DNA of 64,000 nt from Rhizomys pruinosus (GCA_009823505.1 VZQC01006264.1:62001-126000), one strand, 5' to 3'; positions 32,400 to 44,639 are shown, counted from the stretch's first letter. Program-made: numbers and translations. Notes: generated by a model from the letters alone, not told the origin.

Positions 32400-33387
32400 T
32401 CTCTGAGGGATGCAGGGCAAAAGGGTGAGTCCTTCGATTGTCACATACTGAATCGAGACGGCCTTCCAATGACAGTACAGGAAAGGGGTAACCTAAGAAG
32501 ACTCTCCTAATAGAGGTGATGAATAAAAAATCCACGAAGAAGGTGTGTTACCAGGGCAGAATACTGAAAATAAGAAAGCTGCATAGGGGAAAGAACTCCA
32601 GAACCATGTAGACACCTGAGCATGCCACAGAGTAGTGATAAGTGAGTGCGCTGAAGAAAACGGGGAAAGTGAACCACTCAAAAGACAAGCGGCAATAGTG
32701 CCCAGGGCTCACACAGGCTGGGAACAGTGCCTGCTCCTACCAACCAAATGAAAAACTACAGATCACAGGACATTGAGCTGTGTATCCAGGAAGAGACGTC
32801 TTCCCTCAACAATGAAGAGGAACTAGACATAGAGGGAATTTAGCTCTGGACCCATCTAACGAACCATGAGAACAAGATTCAGAAGAATCAAACCATTTCT
32901 AAATGACATCGACCATGCTTAAATTACTTACAAATATGGACTAATACTTCCAGTAAACAAGAAAAATTCATGTCTTACATCCAATAAAAAATTACTAGAT
33001 AGTTAATGAAGCCCACAAACCAGTACCCATGGTGAGAAGAAAAATCAGCCAATGGAAACTGACTGAGAACTGGCAAATATTTGGAAATGACAGCCAAGGC
33101 CACTAGAAGTGATCATAACTGTACTTCAGATGATCTTGATGCCCTGGGTATAATATTACCAGAAAAAAAAAACTAGATTATAAGACAAAATTTCAACGAG
33201 AGAGGTTTAATTATGATAAAAGGGCTAGTTCATCTTGAAGATAAAACAATGACATGCATACATTCATCTAGTAACAAAGGCAAAAAAATGCAAAAGGCAC
33301 AAACTACAAGCTGAAGGTAGAAGTAGACAACTTAACAGTAACAGAAGTGTGAATATCTCACCCTCCATAATAGAAAAACAGAAAAGT
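32400..33387 (+). mobile_element. Degraded old L1, 5' part (ORF1-proximal to endonuclease region)
   Basis: The part from about 32930 (cttacatccaataaaaaatt, then gagaagaaaaatcagccaat) resembles the 5' portion of old mammalian L1 elements. At about 33205-33387, taattatgataaaagggcta and the following bases resemble the L1 ORF2 endonuclease coding region, disrupted throughout. It breaks off at the N (33388). 32400-32900 is less certain. Confidence 0.6.
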
Positions 33388-33388
33388 N
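33388..33388. other. Single unresolved base (N) at the duplication junction
   Basis: The only N in the window. It lies exactly between the L1 fragment on the left and the first base of duplication copy 2, so it most likely marks a sequence join rather than an ambiguous base. Confidence 0.9.
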
Positions 33389-34826
33389 ATGTGATTTGGA
33401 ACCAAGGGTTGTTCTTCTAGGTTAAGAAAGGGTTCAAGGATCTCCATCTGTACCTGTACATCCCCAAACACATCAATGCCTACCTTCTCTAAAGACCCTT
33501 CAGTGGTCCTGAGCTATCCATTAGCCTTATGCTGAACTCAGAGGATCAACAGGTCTTACTATATAGATCACTCCATGGTTCTCTAAGCTGGCTCCTCATC
33601 TTACACACCTCCCATCTTGAGCCAGTATCCAGTGCTACTCCTCTTGGTCTTCTGTCAGAAGATATCACCTGTGTCACCCCTCAGTTCTGGGCCATCAGTC
33701 CTTTTACAACCTCCTTCTCCTGGCTTACTCCTCACCTTAGTTTTAACTCAGAATGATATCTCTGGCCCCGTCCTCCAAAAATAAAGGATACTGGCTTACA
33801 GATGGTCCAGTTTTGAAGCCCTAGTGCTGCCAAAAGGGTCTTGAGTGTGGGCTCCAAGCTCATCCCAGCACCTGTGTTTTGAATAGTCACATGTAGTTCA
33901 TGACAGGCTCAAACCATCTGAGCTTATTATACTTCAGCTGTGAGAGAACCAAAATCTTCTTACTCTATCCTGACGGGATGCCAAGCAACCATAGAAAATG
34001 CTTTGCTCAGACCTTAAGTCAGATTAATTTCATAGTCATGTGATTTGGCACCAATGTCACTTAAGAAATCTTCTGGGCTATGATGGAGTGAAGAAAAGGA
34101 AGTTAAAATCAGTGATGGAAATAATACTTTACTATAATATTTTAGGACATCAACAATAATATAAAAATCTACAATAGACAAAATACTATAACTTAATGCA
34201 CAAACAATATTAATATTCCTCATACCAAAGGTTTCAGTGTGGTCCTCAACACACCCATAACCCTATAGAACCAAAATGAATGGAAGTGCCTAGCAAGGTA
34301 GCCAAAACAGATCTATTAAAATGTACATTCTCACCATCAGATACAAAAGAAAAATATTATACTCTAGCAGTAAAATGCAAGCACCCTCATATATAGGCCT
34401 GCCCTGAGAAATATGGTCTTTGCTGTCTATATATAGGCTCTCCTCATCCTGGCTGCCATGCCCATGTGCCAGCTGAGACACTCACTGCAAAGTCTCACCA
34501 TGTCTCACCATGTCAGAAGAGTGTGAATTCACAAGGTGAAGTGCTGGCTGTAAGGTGAGACTACTGTCACATGTACTTTTATCTATTAGGTCATTCATCC
34601 AGGCTCTGAGTGCACCCATCCACTCCATGTTCATGCCCATGAGTGAGAAGAGGTCAAATACAGGCATCCCAAAGGCAGACCCTCACCTTGTTGTATCTGC
34701 ACAGGAAACTTCTCTCGGTCCTGCAGCTGCTGGCCTTGTCTCCCTGTGTCCACCTCTGGGTCAGCAGCTTGCCCCGGAATTCATTTTCTGAGGGTTTAAA
34801 ATATAGGATAAGAAAAGGGAAATCTA

Positions 34827-35112
34827 GGGCTGGAGAGATGGCCTAGCGGTTAAGAGCGCCTGACTGCTCTTACAGAGGACCCGGGTTCGATCCCCAGCAC
34901 CCACATGGCGGCCGAGAGCCGTTCTGAAACTCCAATTCCAGGAGAACTCCAGCTCCAGGGGAATCGAAGACCCCTTCTGACCTCCGCGGCGTTGCACGAC
35001 ACGGGTGCACAGACTTGCATGCAGGCAGTACATTCACACACCATACAGAACGAAATAAAATTAATAAAAAAAAAAAAATTAAAAAAAAATAAAAATAAAT
35101 AAAAAAAAAAAA
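34827..35112 (+). repeat. B2 SINE, duplicate of 29010-29294
   Basis: Same insertion as in copy 1, with extra and missing single bases (for example agcgcctgactgc here against agcgccgactgc). Confidence 0.93.
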
Positions 35113-36498
35113 GAAAAGGGAAATCTAGTAGATATTCAACCAATAGAGACAAGAGAAAAGAAAGACAATGTGGTCTACTTTTTTACATAGCCTTTATACA
35201 ATCTCTGAAATCTACCTGAAAAACAGATAGATCTGAAACAGAAATATCTGAAAAACAGATAAATTCATGTTCCCATAGCTATTATAGGAAAAAGAAGAAA
35301 GCCTTCTGTTTTAGGAGCAGAGACTTCTGCACCATTGTTCCACTTCTGGTGGCTACTTTGCACATGTGTCAGAGGGCATAGACATCCATGAACATGGATA
35401 TTTCAATCAAGGGTATTGGTATCAATCATGTGAGACCCACCTTGAAAAATCCTGGCACTGAAGTTCTCTGGCTTTGAAAATTAGCTGACCAATGAGCTAA
35501 TTGCTCTAACCTCAGACCTTGTCCCCCAAAAATGTACAGCCCAGATCCATTTGCCAAAAAAGGCACATTATGTCATTCAACTTCTCTATAGCCCATGGTC
35601 AGCTCTGATAACACTGCCTCCCACAGGGAGCCATGGGCCCTACCAATGCCTGTTTTCAGTGTCTTTTCTCTCCCTAGTTTCTGTTTCTCTTCAGGGCAAT
35701 GCTTCCAGTTAATATTTAATTCATTACATAAATTCACACATCTAAGCAGAGGCTGAATGCATCAGCTGGACATGACAAAGGAATGCATTGTGTATCTACT
35801 CCCTGCACGTCACTCCCTGTCTCCATGACAACCTGCTTTCTGCACTGCAGAGTTCCAAAGGAAGGTCATTAGCAATCAACAATAAAAACAGGAAATGAAT
35901 ATTCCTTCATTCTGCTCTCTTCTCTTTGGAAGTGAGTTTATATTTGGCTAAAGGAAGATCAGGTAAATGTTGTCATAAGCATTATTTGCCCCTACCCTAT
36001 TTTTTTTTTTTTTTTTTGGTGTGCATCCCCAAAGCTCTTTTCATCCAGAATTCTACCATACCAGACTCTCCAACCCTGTATCTTGAACTTAGCATCTTCT
36101 TGTTACTTGGAAATACCTCCATCCCCTTAAAGGTTGAAGATTCTCATTAGGAGCCAAGGCACGGAGGGAATAGATGTAGCAGTCTATGCTATACTAAATT
36201 TTCAAGACTGTGAAAGTTCTTCAAAGCAACAGGACTTGGAACCTACTATGTGTACCTACTATATGCCTTCACCTCCTTGATCTATGAGTTCACTACATGG
36301 CAATGTTGAGGATGGGCTTTACCTTTTTGCTTGACCAGTAAGGAGTGAGCTGCAGGACACTTCCCACAGCCAAAGATCTCTGGTCCCATCTATAAGCTGG
36401 GAGTTAATGGTCATCAGCACTGAGCAAGCAGGTATTTAATGCAGCTTTATCGGCCCTATAGATGAAACAATCTTCAAGCCTTGAGTAAGAAAGCAGCT

Positions 36499-36718
36499 TG
36501 GGGCTGGAGAGATGGCTCAGTGGTTAAGAGCACCGACTGCTCTTTAGAGGACCCAGGTTCGATTCCCAGCACCATTGGTGGCTAAGAACAGTCTTTAACT
36601 CCAGTTCCAGGGGAATCCAACGCCTTTTCTGACCTCTGCGGCACGGCACGACATGGGTGCACCAACCTACAGTGCAGACAGTAACTTCATACACAATAAA
36701 TAATAAAATAAAATATTT
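36499..36718 (+). repeat. B2 SINE, duplicate of 30690-30905
   Basis: Same insertion as in copy 1 with many small deletions (gctctttagaggac for gctcttacaaaggac; caccattggtgg for cacccatatggtgg). Confidence 0.92.
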
Positions 36719-37974
36719 AAAAAGAAACTGCAGCCTAACAATTGGGTACTTGAGGGACCACTAGGCAGCTACTATTAACAGCATGAGGTATCTAAAAACA
36801 AGAGCCTCATCTGAATCTGCTCTTCCATGTAAACAGCCCCACATCCAGAGCACGTTATCAGCTATCAAGCTGCTCAGGAGCAGTACCTAGTGGCCAAGGT
36901 GGGGTGTTAATTGTAACTTTCCTTAGAGACCTTGAGCCTTCCCTGCTGACCATGGCCTCAGTGTCTGAACCCACAGCATCCCCAGACCCACAGTTATAGG
37001 ATTCTGTGGGAAAACAAACTCAGCAAACTAATCAGGACCTGCTCAGCCTGGATCACAGGGAAGGTAGTCATCCTTCATGGGGCCAAGACCTCCAATACAA
37101 GATAAGAGAGTATCAGAACCCAGACACAGCTGTCCTCCTGCTGATGGGGACCACATCCATTTGTTCAGCCATCCTATAGACCCAGGCCTGTGAGCAACAT
37201 TCTCAGGAAGAGCACACAGACTAACTGAAAGGATATCAACCTGCTGGGCCCCATCTCAGGTCTAGGACCCTAACACCCTGGTCACTTAACCACTGCATAG
37301 TCTTATAGAAGACAGGGCCTTGCTGGTACTTCCTGGATCACTTTAACACAGACCAAACCAGCCCACCTGTGGAGTATATATGCCCTCTGGGAACCCAACA
37401 GAGTCTCTGGGGAAACCTACTGAGAGAATCCTCTCTCTGAGGGAACCCCCTCTAACCCTTCCATTCCCCCATTGGAGAGTCTGGCTTCCAGCTTTCACCT
37501 GTCCATCTGACTGTTGATCAGGGAGTCCAAGCAATATCAGTATCATCCATTCCTCTAAAGCACTGAGCCTTCTTTTCAACTCTTCAACGAGCTTAAGCAG
37601 GAAAATAGTTGGCCTGGTCCTCACTCCTTTCCCTGCCACACTTTCTCAAACAGAGGCCATATGCCTCTGAGAGCATATTATACCCCTGCCTGGTCACCTC
37701 TCCTGGTATCCTGGATAGGCTGTCCTGCTCCATCTGACCATCAGGCTTCAGAAGCTCTATTCTAGTCCCCTCCTTCTCTGCCCACAGAATTTGCTGTCTC
37801 CCCAAGTTCCCCACCAGAGACCCAGCAAAGTTTTCTGAATCTCACTGGGATTGCTTCTGATCTCTCCAGACGTATTTTTATGTACAATCCTTTTTGTTTT
37901 TGAAGAAATTGAAAAACTGAATCTATAATTCATTTGACAATTCAAGGAATATGGAATAGCCAAAACAATGTTTT

Positions 37975-38198
37975 AAAGATTTATTTATTTTTATTTTATG
38001 TGTATAAATGTATATATATATATAATATATATATATATATATAATATATCAATGTGTGCCTGGTGCTCAAGGGCCATCAAATATCCTGGAACTAGAATTA
38101 CTAGCAGTTATGAGCTGCCACTAGGTGCTGGGAATCAAACCCAGGTACTCTGACAAGAGCAGCAATTGCTCTTAACCACTGAACTATCTCTCTAGGCC
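37975..38198 (-). repeat. B2-family SINE inside L1, (AT)n tail
   Basis: Antisense SINE: aaagatttatttattttta, (TA)n to 38048, then ggaatcaaacccaggtactc and ctatctctctaggccc. L1 sequence continues on both sides, with a diverged aaaacaa..tttttaaa duplication. Confidence 0.87.
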
Positions 38199-38424
38199 CC
38201 AAAAACAAATTTTTAAAAGAACAAATTGAAGAACTCACATTTTCCAGTTTCAAAATTACCACATGACTAGAGTTACCAAGACAATATAGTATCTCCACAG
38301 AATGGACATGTAGAAAATTGCCATGAGATAGACTCAAAGATCCAAAAATAACTTAGTATTTATATCAGTAGATATTCAGCAGTGGTACTCAGAAAATTTA
38401 ATGAAAAGAACAATCTTTTCTTTC

Positions 38425-38580
38425 TTTTTTTTTTTTTTTTGTCTTTTTGAGACAGGGTCTCCCTGTAGCCCCAGCTGTCCTGGAACTCACTCTGTAGACC
38501 AGGCTGGCCTTGAACTCACAGAGATCCACCTACCTCTGCCTCCCAAGTGCTAGGATTAAAGTGCGCCACCACGCCCAGCC
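38425..38580 (-). repeat. B1 SINE with target-site duplication
   Basis: Antisense B1, T tail to cgccaccacgcccagcc. aaaagaacaatcttttc stands on both sides; inserted in the L1. Confidence 0.93.
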
Positions 38581-38805
38581 AAAAAGAACAATCTTTTCAA
38601 CAAATGTGTTGAGACAACAGATATCTAAAAGAATGGACAATGCCATATACAAAATGGAACTTGAAGTACATCACATATTTAACTGTAAGTGTAAAATTTT
38701 TAGAAACACCAGAAAACCCACCTGACTTTGGATTAGACAGTGGTTTCCTTGATATTACACCAAAGGTACTAGCCATAAACCAAAACCAAAAGAGTGGTGG
38801 CACAC

Positions 38806-38890
38806 ACTTATATCCCAGAACTCTGAATACTGAGACAAGAAGATCACAAGTTGAAGGCCAGTCTGAGCTACAAAGCAAAAGCCAGTCTTT
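38806..38890 (+). repeat. B1-like old fragment
   Basis: agagtggtggcacacactta to ccagtctgagctacaaagc keeps the B1 order with high divergence. Confidence 0.65.
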
Positions 38891-39051
38891 AAAAAATTGA
38901 CATATAAAAAAAATTAAAAATTAAAAAATTAAAAATTGACATATATTAGGCTTCATCAAAGTTTAAAACTTTTGTCTTCAAATAATACCATCAAAAATTT
39001 TCCAAACTGTGAGAAAATGTTTGCATATCACTGAGAACAACTTTACAACTC

Positions 39052-39282
39052 TTTTTTTTTTTTTTGTATGTGTATGAATGTACTGTTTGCATGTAGGTTT
39101 GTGCACCCGTGTCCTGCAATGCCGCGGAGGTCAGAAGAGGGTCTCAGATTCCCCTGGAACTGGAGTTCTCCTGGAATTGGAGTTACAGACGGTTCTTAGC
39201 TGCCATGTGGGTGCTGGGGATCAAACCCGGGTCCTCTGCAAGAGCAATGGGTGCTCTTAACCGCTAGGCCATCTCTCTAGCC
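39052..39282 (-). repeat. B2 SINE (internal-duplication subtype)
   Basis: Antisense B2 with the double ggaactggagtt/ggaattggagtt blocks and gatcaaacccgggtcc B-box. Flanked by a tacaactcttt duplication; inserted in the L1. Confidence 0.93.
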
Positions 39283-39337
39283 CAACTTTTACAACTCTTT
39301 AGTAAGACAAATGATCCATTTAAAAATTCAAAGAATT

Positions 39338-39550
39338 GGGGCTGGAGAGACGGCTCTGGTGTTAACAGCACTGACTGCTCTGGCAAAGGACCAGAGTTTG
39401 ATTCCCAGCACCTACATGGCAGCTAACAACCATCTGTAACTCCAGTTCCAGGGGAATCCAACACCTTCTTCTGATCTCTGCAAGTATTGCATGGCATGGG
39501 AACACTTATATACATGGAGGAAAAACACTCATATGCATAAAGTAAAAATA
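39338..39550 (+). repeat. B2 SINE
   Basis: Sense B2 (ggggctggagagacggctct to cataaagtaaaaataataaa). With the antisense B2 about 55 bp away it forms an inverted pair. Confidence 0.9.
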
Positions 39551-39934
39551 ATAAATAGAAACATTCAAAGGATTTGAATTGACATTTCTCTAAAGACAAC
39601 ATATTAATGGCCAATAAACACATGAAAAGACCTCACTCAACATCTAGTCATTAGTTAAATGCAAGTCAAAACCATGAGGAAATCCCTTCCCTTTCACCAA
39701 GATGGTCATAACAAATTTAAAACCAGAGAAGCATGGGTGAAGATCTGAAGAAAATGGAACCTTCATTACTATTGATGTAAATGTAAAATAACAGTCACTT
39801 TGAAAAACATTATGACTGCTCTCAAGATGTTAACCATAGTCTACTATCTGACCAACAATTCTACTTCTAGATATCTTCCCAAGAGACATGGACAGTACAA
39901 AATAGAGTTACATGGCATTTGTCAGTAAAAATGA

Positions 39935-40155
39935 TGGGGCTGGAGAGATGGCCTAGCGGTTAAGAGTGCCGACCGCTCTTGCAGAGGACCTGGGTTCAAT
40001 CCCCAGCACCCACATGGCGATGGCGGCTGAGAACTGTCTTTAACTCCAGTTCCAGGGGAGTCCGACACCCTCTTCTGACATCCAAATCATTGCATGACAC
40101 GGGTACACAGACCTACATGCAGACAGTACATTCACACACATACAAAAATAAATTT
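39935..40155 (+). repeat. B2 SINE (without internal duplication)
   Basis: Sense B2 (ggggctggagagatggccta to cacatacaaaaataaatttt), inserted in the L1. Confidence 0.92.
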
Positions 40156-40808
40156 TAAAAAAAATGAGTGAGGAACTCATATATTCACAGCATGGGCAAA
40201 CCTCAAAAACATGGTCAGTAAAAGAAGACAGACACAAAAGACTATATGTTTAGAACAGGCAAGTCCATAAGTTCAGAAAGCAGATTCATGGTTGCCTAGG
40301 ACTGAGAGGGGTGCAAATGAGGAATGACTACTCATGGTGAAAGATTTCTCTATAGGGTATTAAAAATCTTCTAAAATATATGTGGTTATGGATGTACAAC
40401 TCTATAAATATGCTAAAATCACTGACTTTTATGGGTCAAATAGGTTAACTATAATGATGTAAAAATTGTAATCCAATATAGCCACTTCTAAAAAAAAAAT
40501 TGATGGTGTGCACACGTACACAATCTCGGAGGCAGACCCACAATAAGAGACAGGTTCATAAACACTGGCTCCCTTCCTGGTCAGAAGAGAGAAACACTCT
40601 TTACAGGGTCCTGTGCACCACCCCTCCCCCAGGAATAGAAACCCTGGGAATAAAAGAGAGAAAGGAACCCATACCAGCACCTTATAGATTAGACTAAAGA
40701 ACAGGGTAAGACTTCAAATTTCAGTATGAGTCTGCCTAGGAAGAAAATTCTAGGTTAGCTTCAAGAAAATTATCAAGTGGATGTTTACATTAAAAAATAA
40801 CATTCTAA

Positions 40809-41015
40809 GGGGCTGGAGAGATGGTTCAAGAGTTAAGAGCACTGGCTGTTCTTGCAGAGGACCTGGGTTTGATTCCTACATGACAGCTAACAATGATCTG
40901 TAACTCCAGTTCCAGGGGATCAAACGCCTTCTTCTAACCACTTCAGGCATTGTGTGACACCAGCACACGTTTACACATGCAAGCAATATACTCATACATA
41001 TAAAATAAAATTAAA
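40809..41015 (+). repeat. B2 SINE
   Basis: Sense B2 (aggggctggagagatggttc to cataaaataaaatta), with a short deletion around the B-box. Confidence 0.9.
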
Positions 41016-42068
41016 ATATTAAAAAAGTAATATTCTAACAATAGTAACTATCCAATAGAAATAAACTTCCTCCCATAGATGTGTGAGTGCCAGCTCTCGG
41101 GACTACTATACAGTGCAAAGTCCCAGCCTGCCATCTTTGGTTTTCTATCCCAGGTCTTGGGAACTCATTTCCAGATCCATTCTGGTCCATTATACCCCAA
41201 GATATGCTGAGCTACAGATGCAGGGAGAGGATAGATCATAGAAGTGCTGGAGGTAAGCCACAGAGATCAGGTAAAGCCTGTCCCAGGGACAGTCATAGCT
41301 TCATGTGGTCAACATGGGCCAAGCTACTTCCGTAAGCCAGGAGGCTACATAAACCAGACAGGTACAGATGCTCTCCATCTCTGCCAGAGCAGTGTCAGAA
41401 TACATCAGCAGCTAATCTGCAGGAGAGCAGAAGATTGAGTAATCCTACCTAATGTACCAAACATTCCATACAGCATACATCCTTGCACCTGCCTATGCAA
41501 TCCCCTGCCCGGAAAGGAAGCCTACCAAATCATCCTCGGTCCTCCTGCAGAGAACAGGTAGGCAGCTGAGCCCTGGATTTAGGTATAACTTAAAAACTTG
41601 CTATTCAAAAGGCAAAAAAGCTTCCTACCTTTCATCTCAGTCTTTCATCTTCCTCTCCTTGCTGCTGTCCAGGTTTAAGGCAAAGTCCAGCAAGACAAGA
41701 AGGAAATGTTAGAGTAAAATAGAAAATAATGTAAAGGTCACAAAACCAGCTACATCTCACTGTAAACTTTGGAGAACCACTTTGATGTTCTAGAAAGACA
41801 AGACTCTGGAGGCAATGACCTAACCCTACCCTTGTACTAATGGGCTACTGAGAGGCACTTAATACTGGTCCACACACTAGCCTCTGTCTTCCAGTACAAC
41901 ACTCTGGGTGTAGAACAAGAAGAGAAAACAGAGAAAGCTGTGGGAAGATGAGGAGCATGCAGCTTCCCCTGAACAAATCAGGGACAATCTGAGCATCAAA
42001 GTAATGCTGATGACTTACAGGTCAGAATAAAAGATCACAAGTCTGTATAAGTGCCCGTAAAAAATAAT
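41016..42068. other. Upstream non-coding sequence, nothing recognised
   Basis: Unique-looking sequence between a B2 and a B1; no exon or repeat seen. Confidence 0.5.
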
Positions 42069-42220
42069 GCCAGGCGTGGTGGTGCACGCCTTTAATCCTA
42101 GCACTCGGGAGGCAGAGGCAGGCAGATCTTTGTGAGTTCAAGGCCAGCCTGGTCTACAGAGTGAATTCCAGGACAGCTGGGGCTACAGGGAGACCCTGTC
42201 TCAAAAAGACCAAAAAATAA
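42069..42220 (+). repeat. B1 SINE
   Basis: Sense B1 (gccaggcgtggtggtgcacg to cctgtctcaaaaagacc), little diverged. Confidence 0.93.
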
Positions 42221-42234
42221 AAATAAAAAATGAC

Positions 42235-44068
42235 AAACTAATGATGCCTCCACAATATTTAAATGCTTCCCATGTGCTTATTAATTGAAAAGAGAAAAGA
42301 GTAATACTGAGGACACACTGGGATAGCCCATTTGAATGAGTGAAAAGTTGGGGTGTCTCAACAGGGGCCACACTGATGTCAGGCAAAAGGAGGGGGATGT
42401 CACTTTAGTGTTTCTGTGTGACCCAAGTTCAATCATAAGCAATGACAGTCATACCCAAATTGAAGACCAAATAACTGACCAGTGCCCTTCATAAAGTTTA
42501 CCATAATGAAAGACAGATCATAAAAGTCATTCTTATTTCAAATTGCCAAAGGCTAGACATGAGGATCCAACATACCCTTTGCAGGGTTTGCTGATGGGCC
42601 AGCAAAGGCAAGAGGGGTCTTTTCTTCAGAACTCACCCACCTCAGGAACAGGCTCTCAAGAGATTCAGAAGAAGCTGCTTTGTTCTGCACTTTAAATTTT
42701 TCTGTGGATTTGAGATTGTTTCAAATCAAAAAATACTTAAATAACATAGATAAGAAAAATAATTCAAGTCACCAGTAGTCAGTAGAGTACTATATAAAAA
42801 GGTAGGATTAAAGCAGGGCAGGAAAGAATTCACAAACTAAGCCCTCTACTTGCCCTCGGAGCCTCTCCTCACGCCCCCCTCCCCCAGTACATTGGCCTCT
42901 AACTCTCAAGTCTTCGGCACAGGCCCAACTTCTAGGTTCTCTGAGATTTCAGACCCTGCCTTTACAAAACCACAAATCATCCTTACCCCAGATAATCTGG
43001 CAGGCTGACTGTGACTATGAGGACAGTAGGATCCGAGAAGCTGGGATTCTGTGGGGGATCCATAGTTGCCTCTACCAAACAGAATTCTTTTGGATCCTTG
43101 CTTCCCTGTCATTGCTGCAGGGATGTCTGGAGCTCCAAAACTGCAGCCCTTTCATCCCTGACCTCTTCCAATCCTGAAAGCATACAGTTGTGATAGTGGT
43201 TTCTGGATTTGGATAGGGGATGAGCAGGTATAAGAGCAAAAGAGCTTTTGGCAGGAAACGCAAATAGAGATAACGGCAAGTTTTGCTCTTTTTCTTTCCT
43301 GGTTTTGTTTTGGTTTGGGTTTTGGTTTTATTGTTTTGTTCTGATTTTAAACTGGTATCCAGAGAGTGAAATAAATATTTGCTGAGTGGAGCAGACAGAC
43401 CTGCTTTTGCTGAGTTTAGGTGAAAATGAAAGAAGAGAGGGGCAAGGGAGTTGGCAATTCTATAGCTTTGCACATTTCTCTCATTATTTTGCTTCTAAAT
43501 CAGCCTCGCTGGTACTCTTTCTATTCAATAAAAGCCAAATGCAAGCCATGTCCCCTAATCTTTTCAACAGCACCCACTGCTGAGAAAATAATACAGATGT
43601 AACTTCCAGCATCACACACTTTCTTTTTCATTTATATGCAAATAGTGACCTTTCACCCAAGCTGTCTGAAAGAAGTGTTTCCTTAAAAATGCAAATAGCA
43701 TGTTGCAGGCAGTTACTGTGGCTGAGTCTTTCTTATAGTATTATCATTATTTCTTTTAACCTTACCAAAGCTGCAAAAAAAAAAAAAACCAGCTAAACTG
43801 CTCCACAGTAATAATGACTTTCTAAAGGCAAATCACAGGACTTCAACAAGCCTGTCACTAGAGGCTGCCAACAGGGGAGAAGGATGTCCAGCCCAGGGTG
43901 CAGTAGCCCTAAGTGACAGTGTCCTCTGCTTCTACCCAGCAGTGGCTGTGATAGTGGCACTGCCACATAGCCAGGTCTCAGCTCTAATAAAGTACCCAGA
44001 CACCAGGTGGACAACTTTGACCTACTCAGTCCCTCACCCCTGACCTGCCTTGGGCAAGAGAGAACTTG

Positions 44069-44070
<2 letters not shown>
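42235..44070. promoter_or_regulatory. SINE-free block with two octamer motifs
   Basis: 1.8 kb without SINEs. ATGCAAAT occurs at 43636-43643 and 43689-43696, each followed by AG, 53 bp apart in the same orientation, in an A/T-rich stretch. POU-domain factors bind this octamer. Enhancer function is inferred. Confidence 0.35.

Positions 44071-44110
<40 letters not shown>
44071..44110. repeat. (AC)20 microsatellite
   Basis: Uninterrupted AC repeat of 40 bp. Confidence 0.98.
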
Positions 44111-44112
<2 letters not shown>

Positions 44113-44193
44113 ATCCAGGACAGTAGGGGAATTCATTCAGAAAAATATGGCTCCCAAGAGCCACTTAGGGTAGCAGGAAAGGTGCTAAAGAAG

Positions 44194-44335
44194 AGAGTAG
44201 CCAGGCATGGTGCACGTCTTTAATCCTAGCACTCAGGAGGCAGAGGCAGGCAGATCTTTGTGAGTTCAAGGCCAGCATGGTCTACAGAGCGAGTTCCAGG
44301 ACAGCTGTGGCTACAGAGAAACACTGTCTAAAAAA

Positions 44336-44384
<49 letters not shown>
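44194..44384 (+). repeat. B1 SINE followed by (GA)n
   Basis: Sense B1 (agccaggcatggtgcacgtc to ctgtctaaaaaagatg), then about 46 bp of GA repeat that grew from its tail. Confidence 0.92.
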
Positions 44385-44639
44385 CTCAAGACTAAGAGGA
44401 AGAAACAGGCACAATTAACCTGTTCAGAAGTATCAAAGAGGTCCTTTCCTGCTTGATCAGACCACACCAGGCCACAAGCTGTGGACAACCCAAAGGGAAG
44501 TACCTGACACCCACCTGCTCCTCCCCTCAAGGTAGCCCAAAGAAGTAGTTAGGAAAGCAAGCAGTGGATAGACTCATAGTTGGCCTTATAGGGCCATGAC
44601 CAGAAATATCTTTATAAGATCAGGTATAACTGGACTTAC

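Larger units (their letters stand above)
33389..37982. repeat. Large direct duplication, copy 2 (4.6 kb)
   Basis: Matches 27570-32178 almost base for base. Differences are mainly small insertions and deletions, concentrated in the B2 copies (34827-35112 and 36499-36718). Unlike copy 1, its right end runs on through the L1 fragment begun at about 37890 into 38200-40495. Confidence 0.97.
37890..40495 (+). mobile_element. Old L1, 3' part (ORF2 C-terminal region and 3' UTR), interrupted by SINEs
   Basis: In order: gaagaaattgaaaaactgaa and atggaatagccaaaacaatg (37905-37970), cttttcaacaaatgtgttga (about 38593), gactttggattagacagtgg, gcttcatcaaagtttaaaac, ggatttgaattgacatttct, catgaaaagacctcactcaa, then 3' UTR-like gattcatggttgcctaggac and gtacaactctataaatatgc. 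This is the order of an old mammalian L1 3' end. Frames are broken throughout. SINEs at 37975, 38425, 38806, 39052, 39338 and 39935 split it. Confidence 0.85.

Noticed and set aside
27712..37814. Short frames that occur twice with identical proteins
   Set aside because: They repeat because the DNA segment is duplicated, not because the protein is conserved. They include SINE-derived pieces.
43072..43473. Minus-strand 133-codon frame
   Set aside because: Low-complexity Lys/Thr stretch from an A/T-rich and TTTTGG-rich segment; no recognisable protein.
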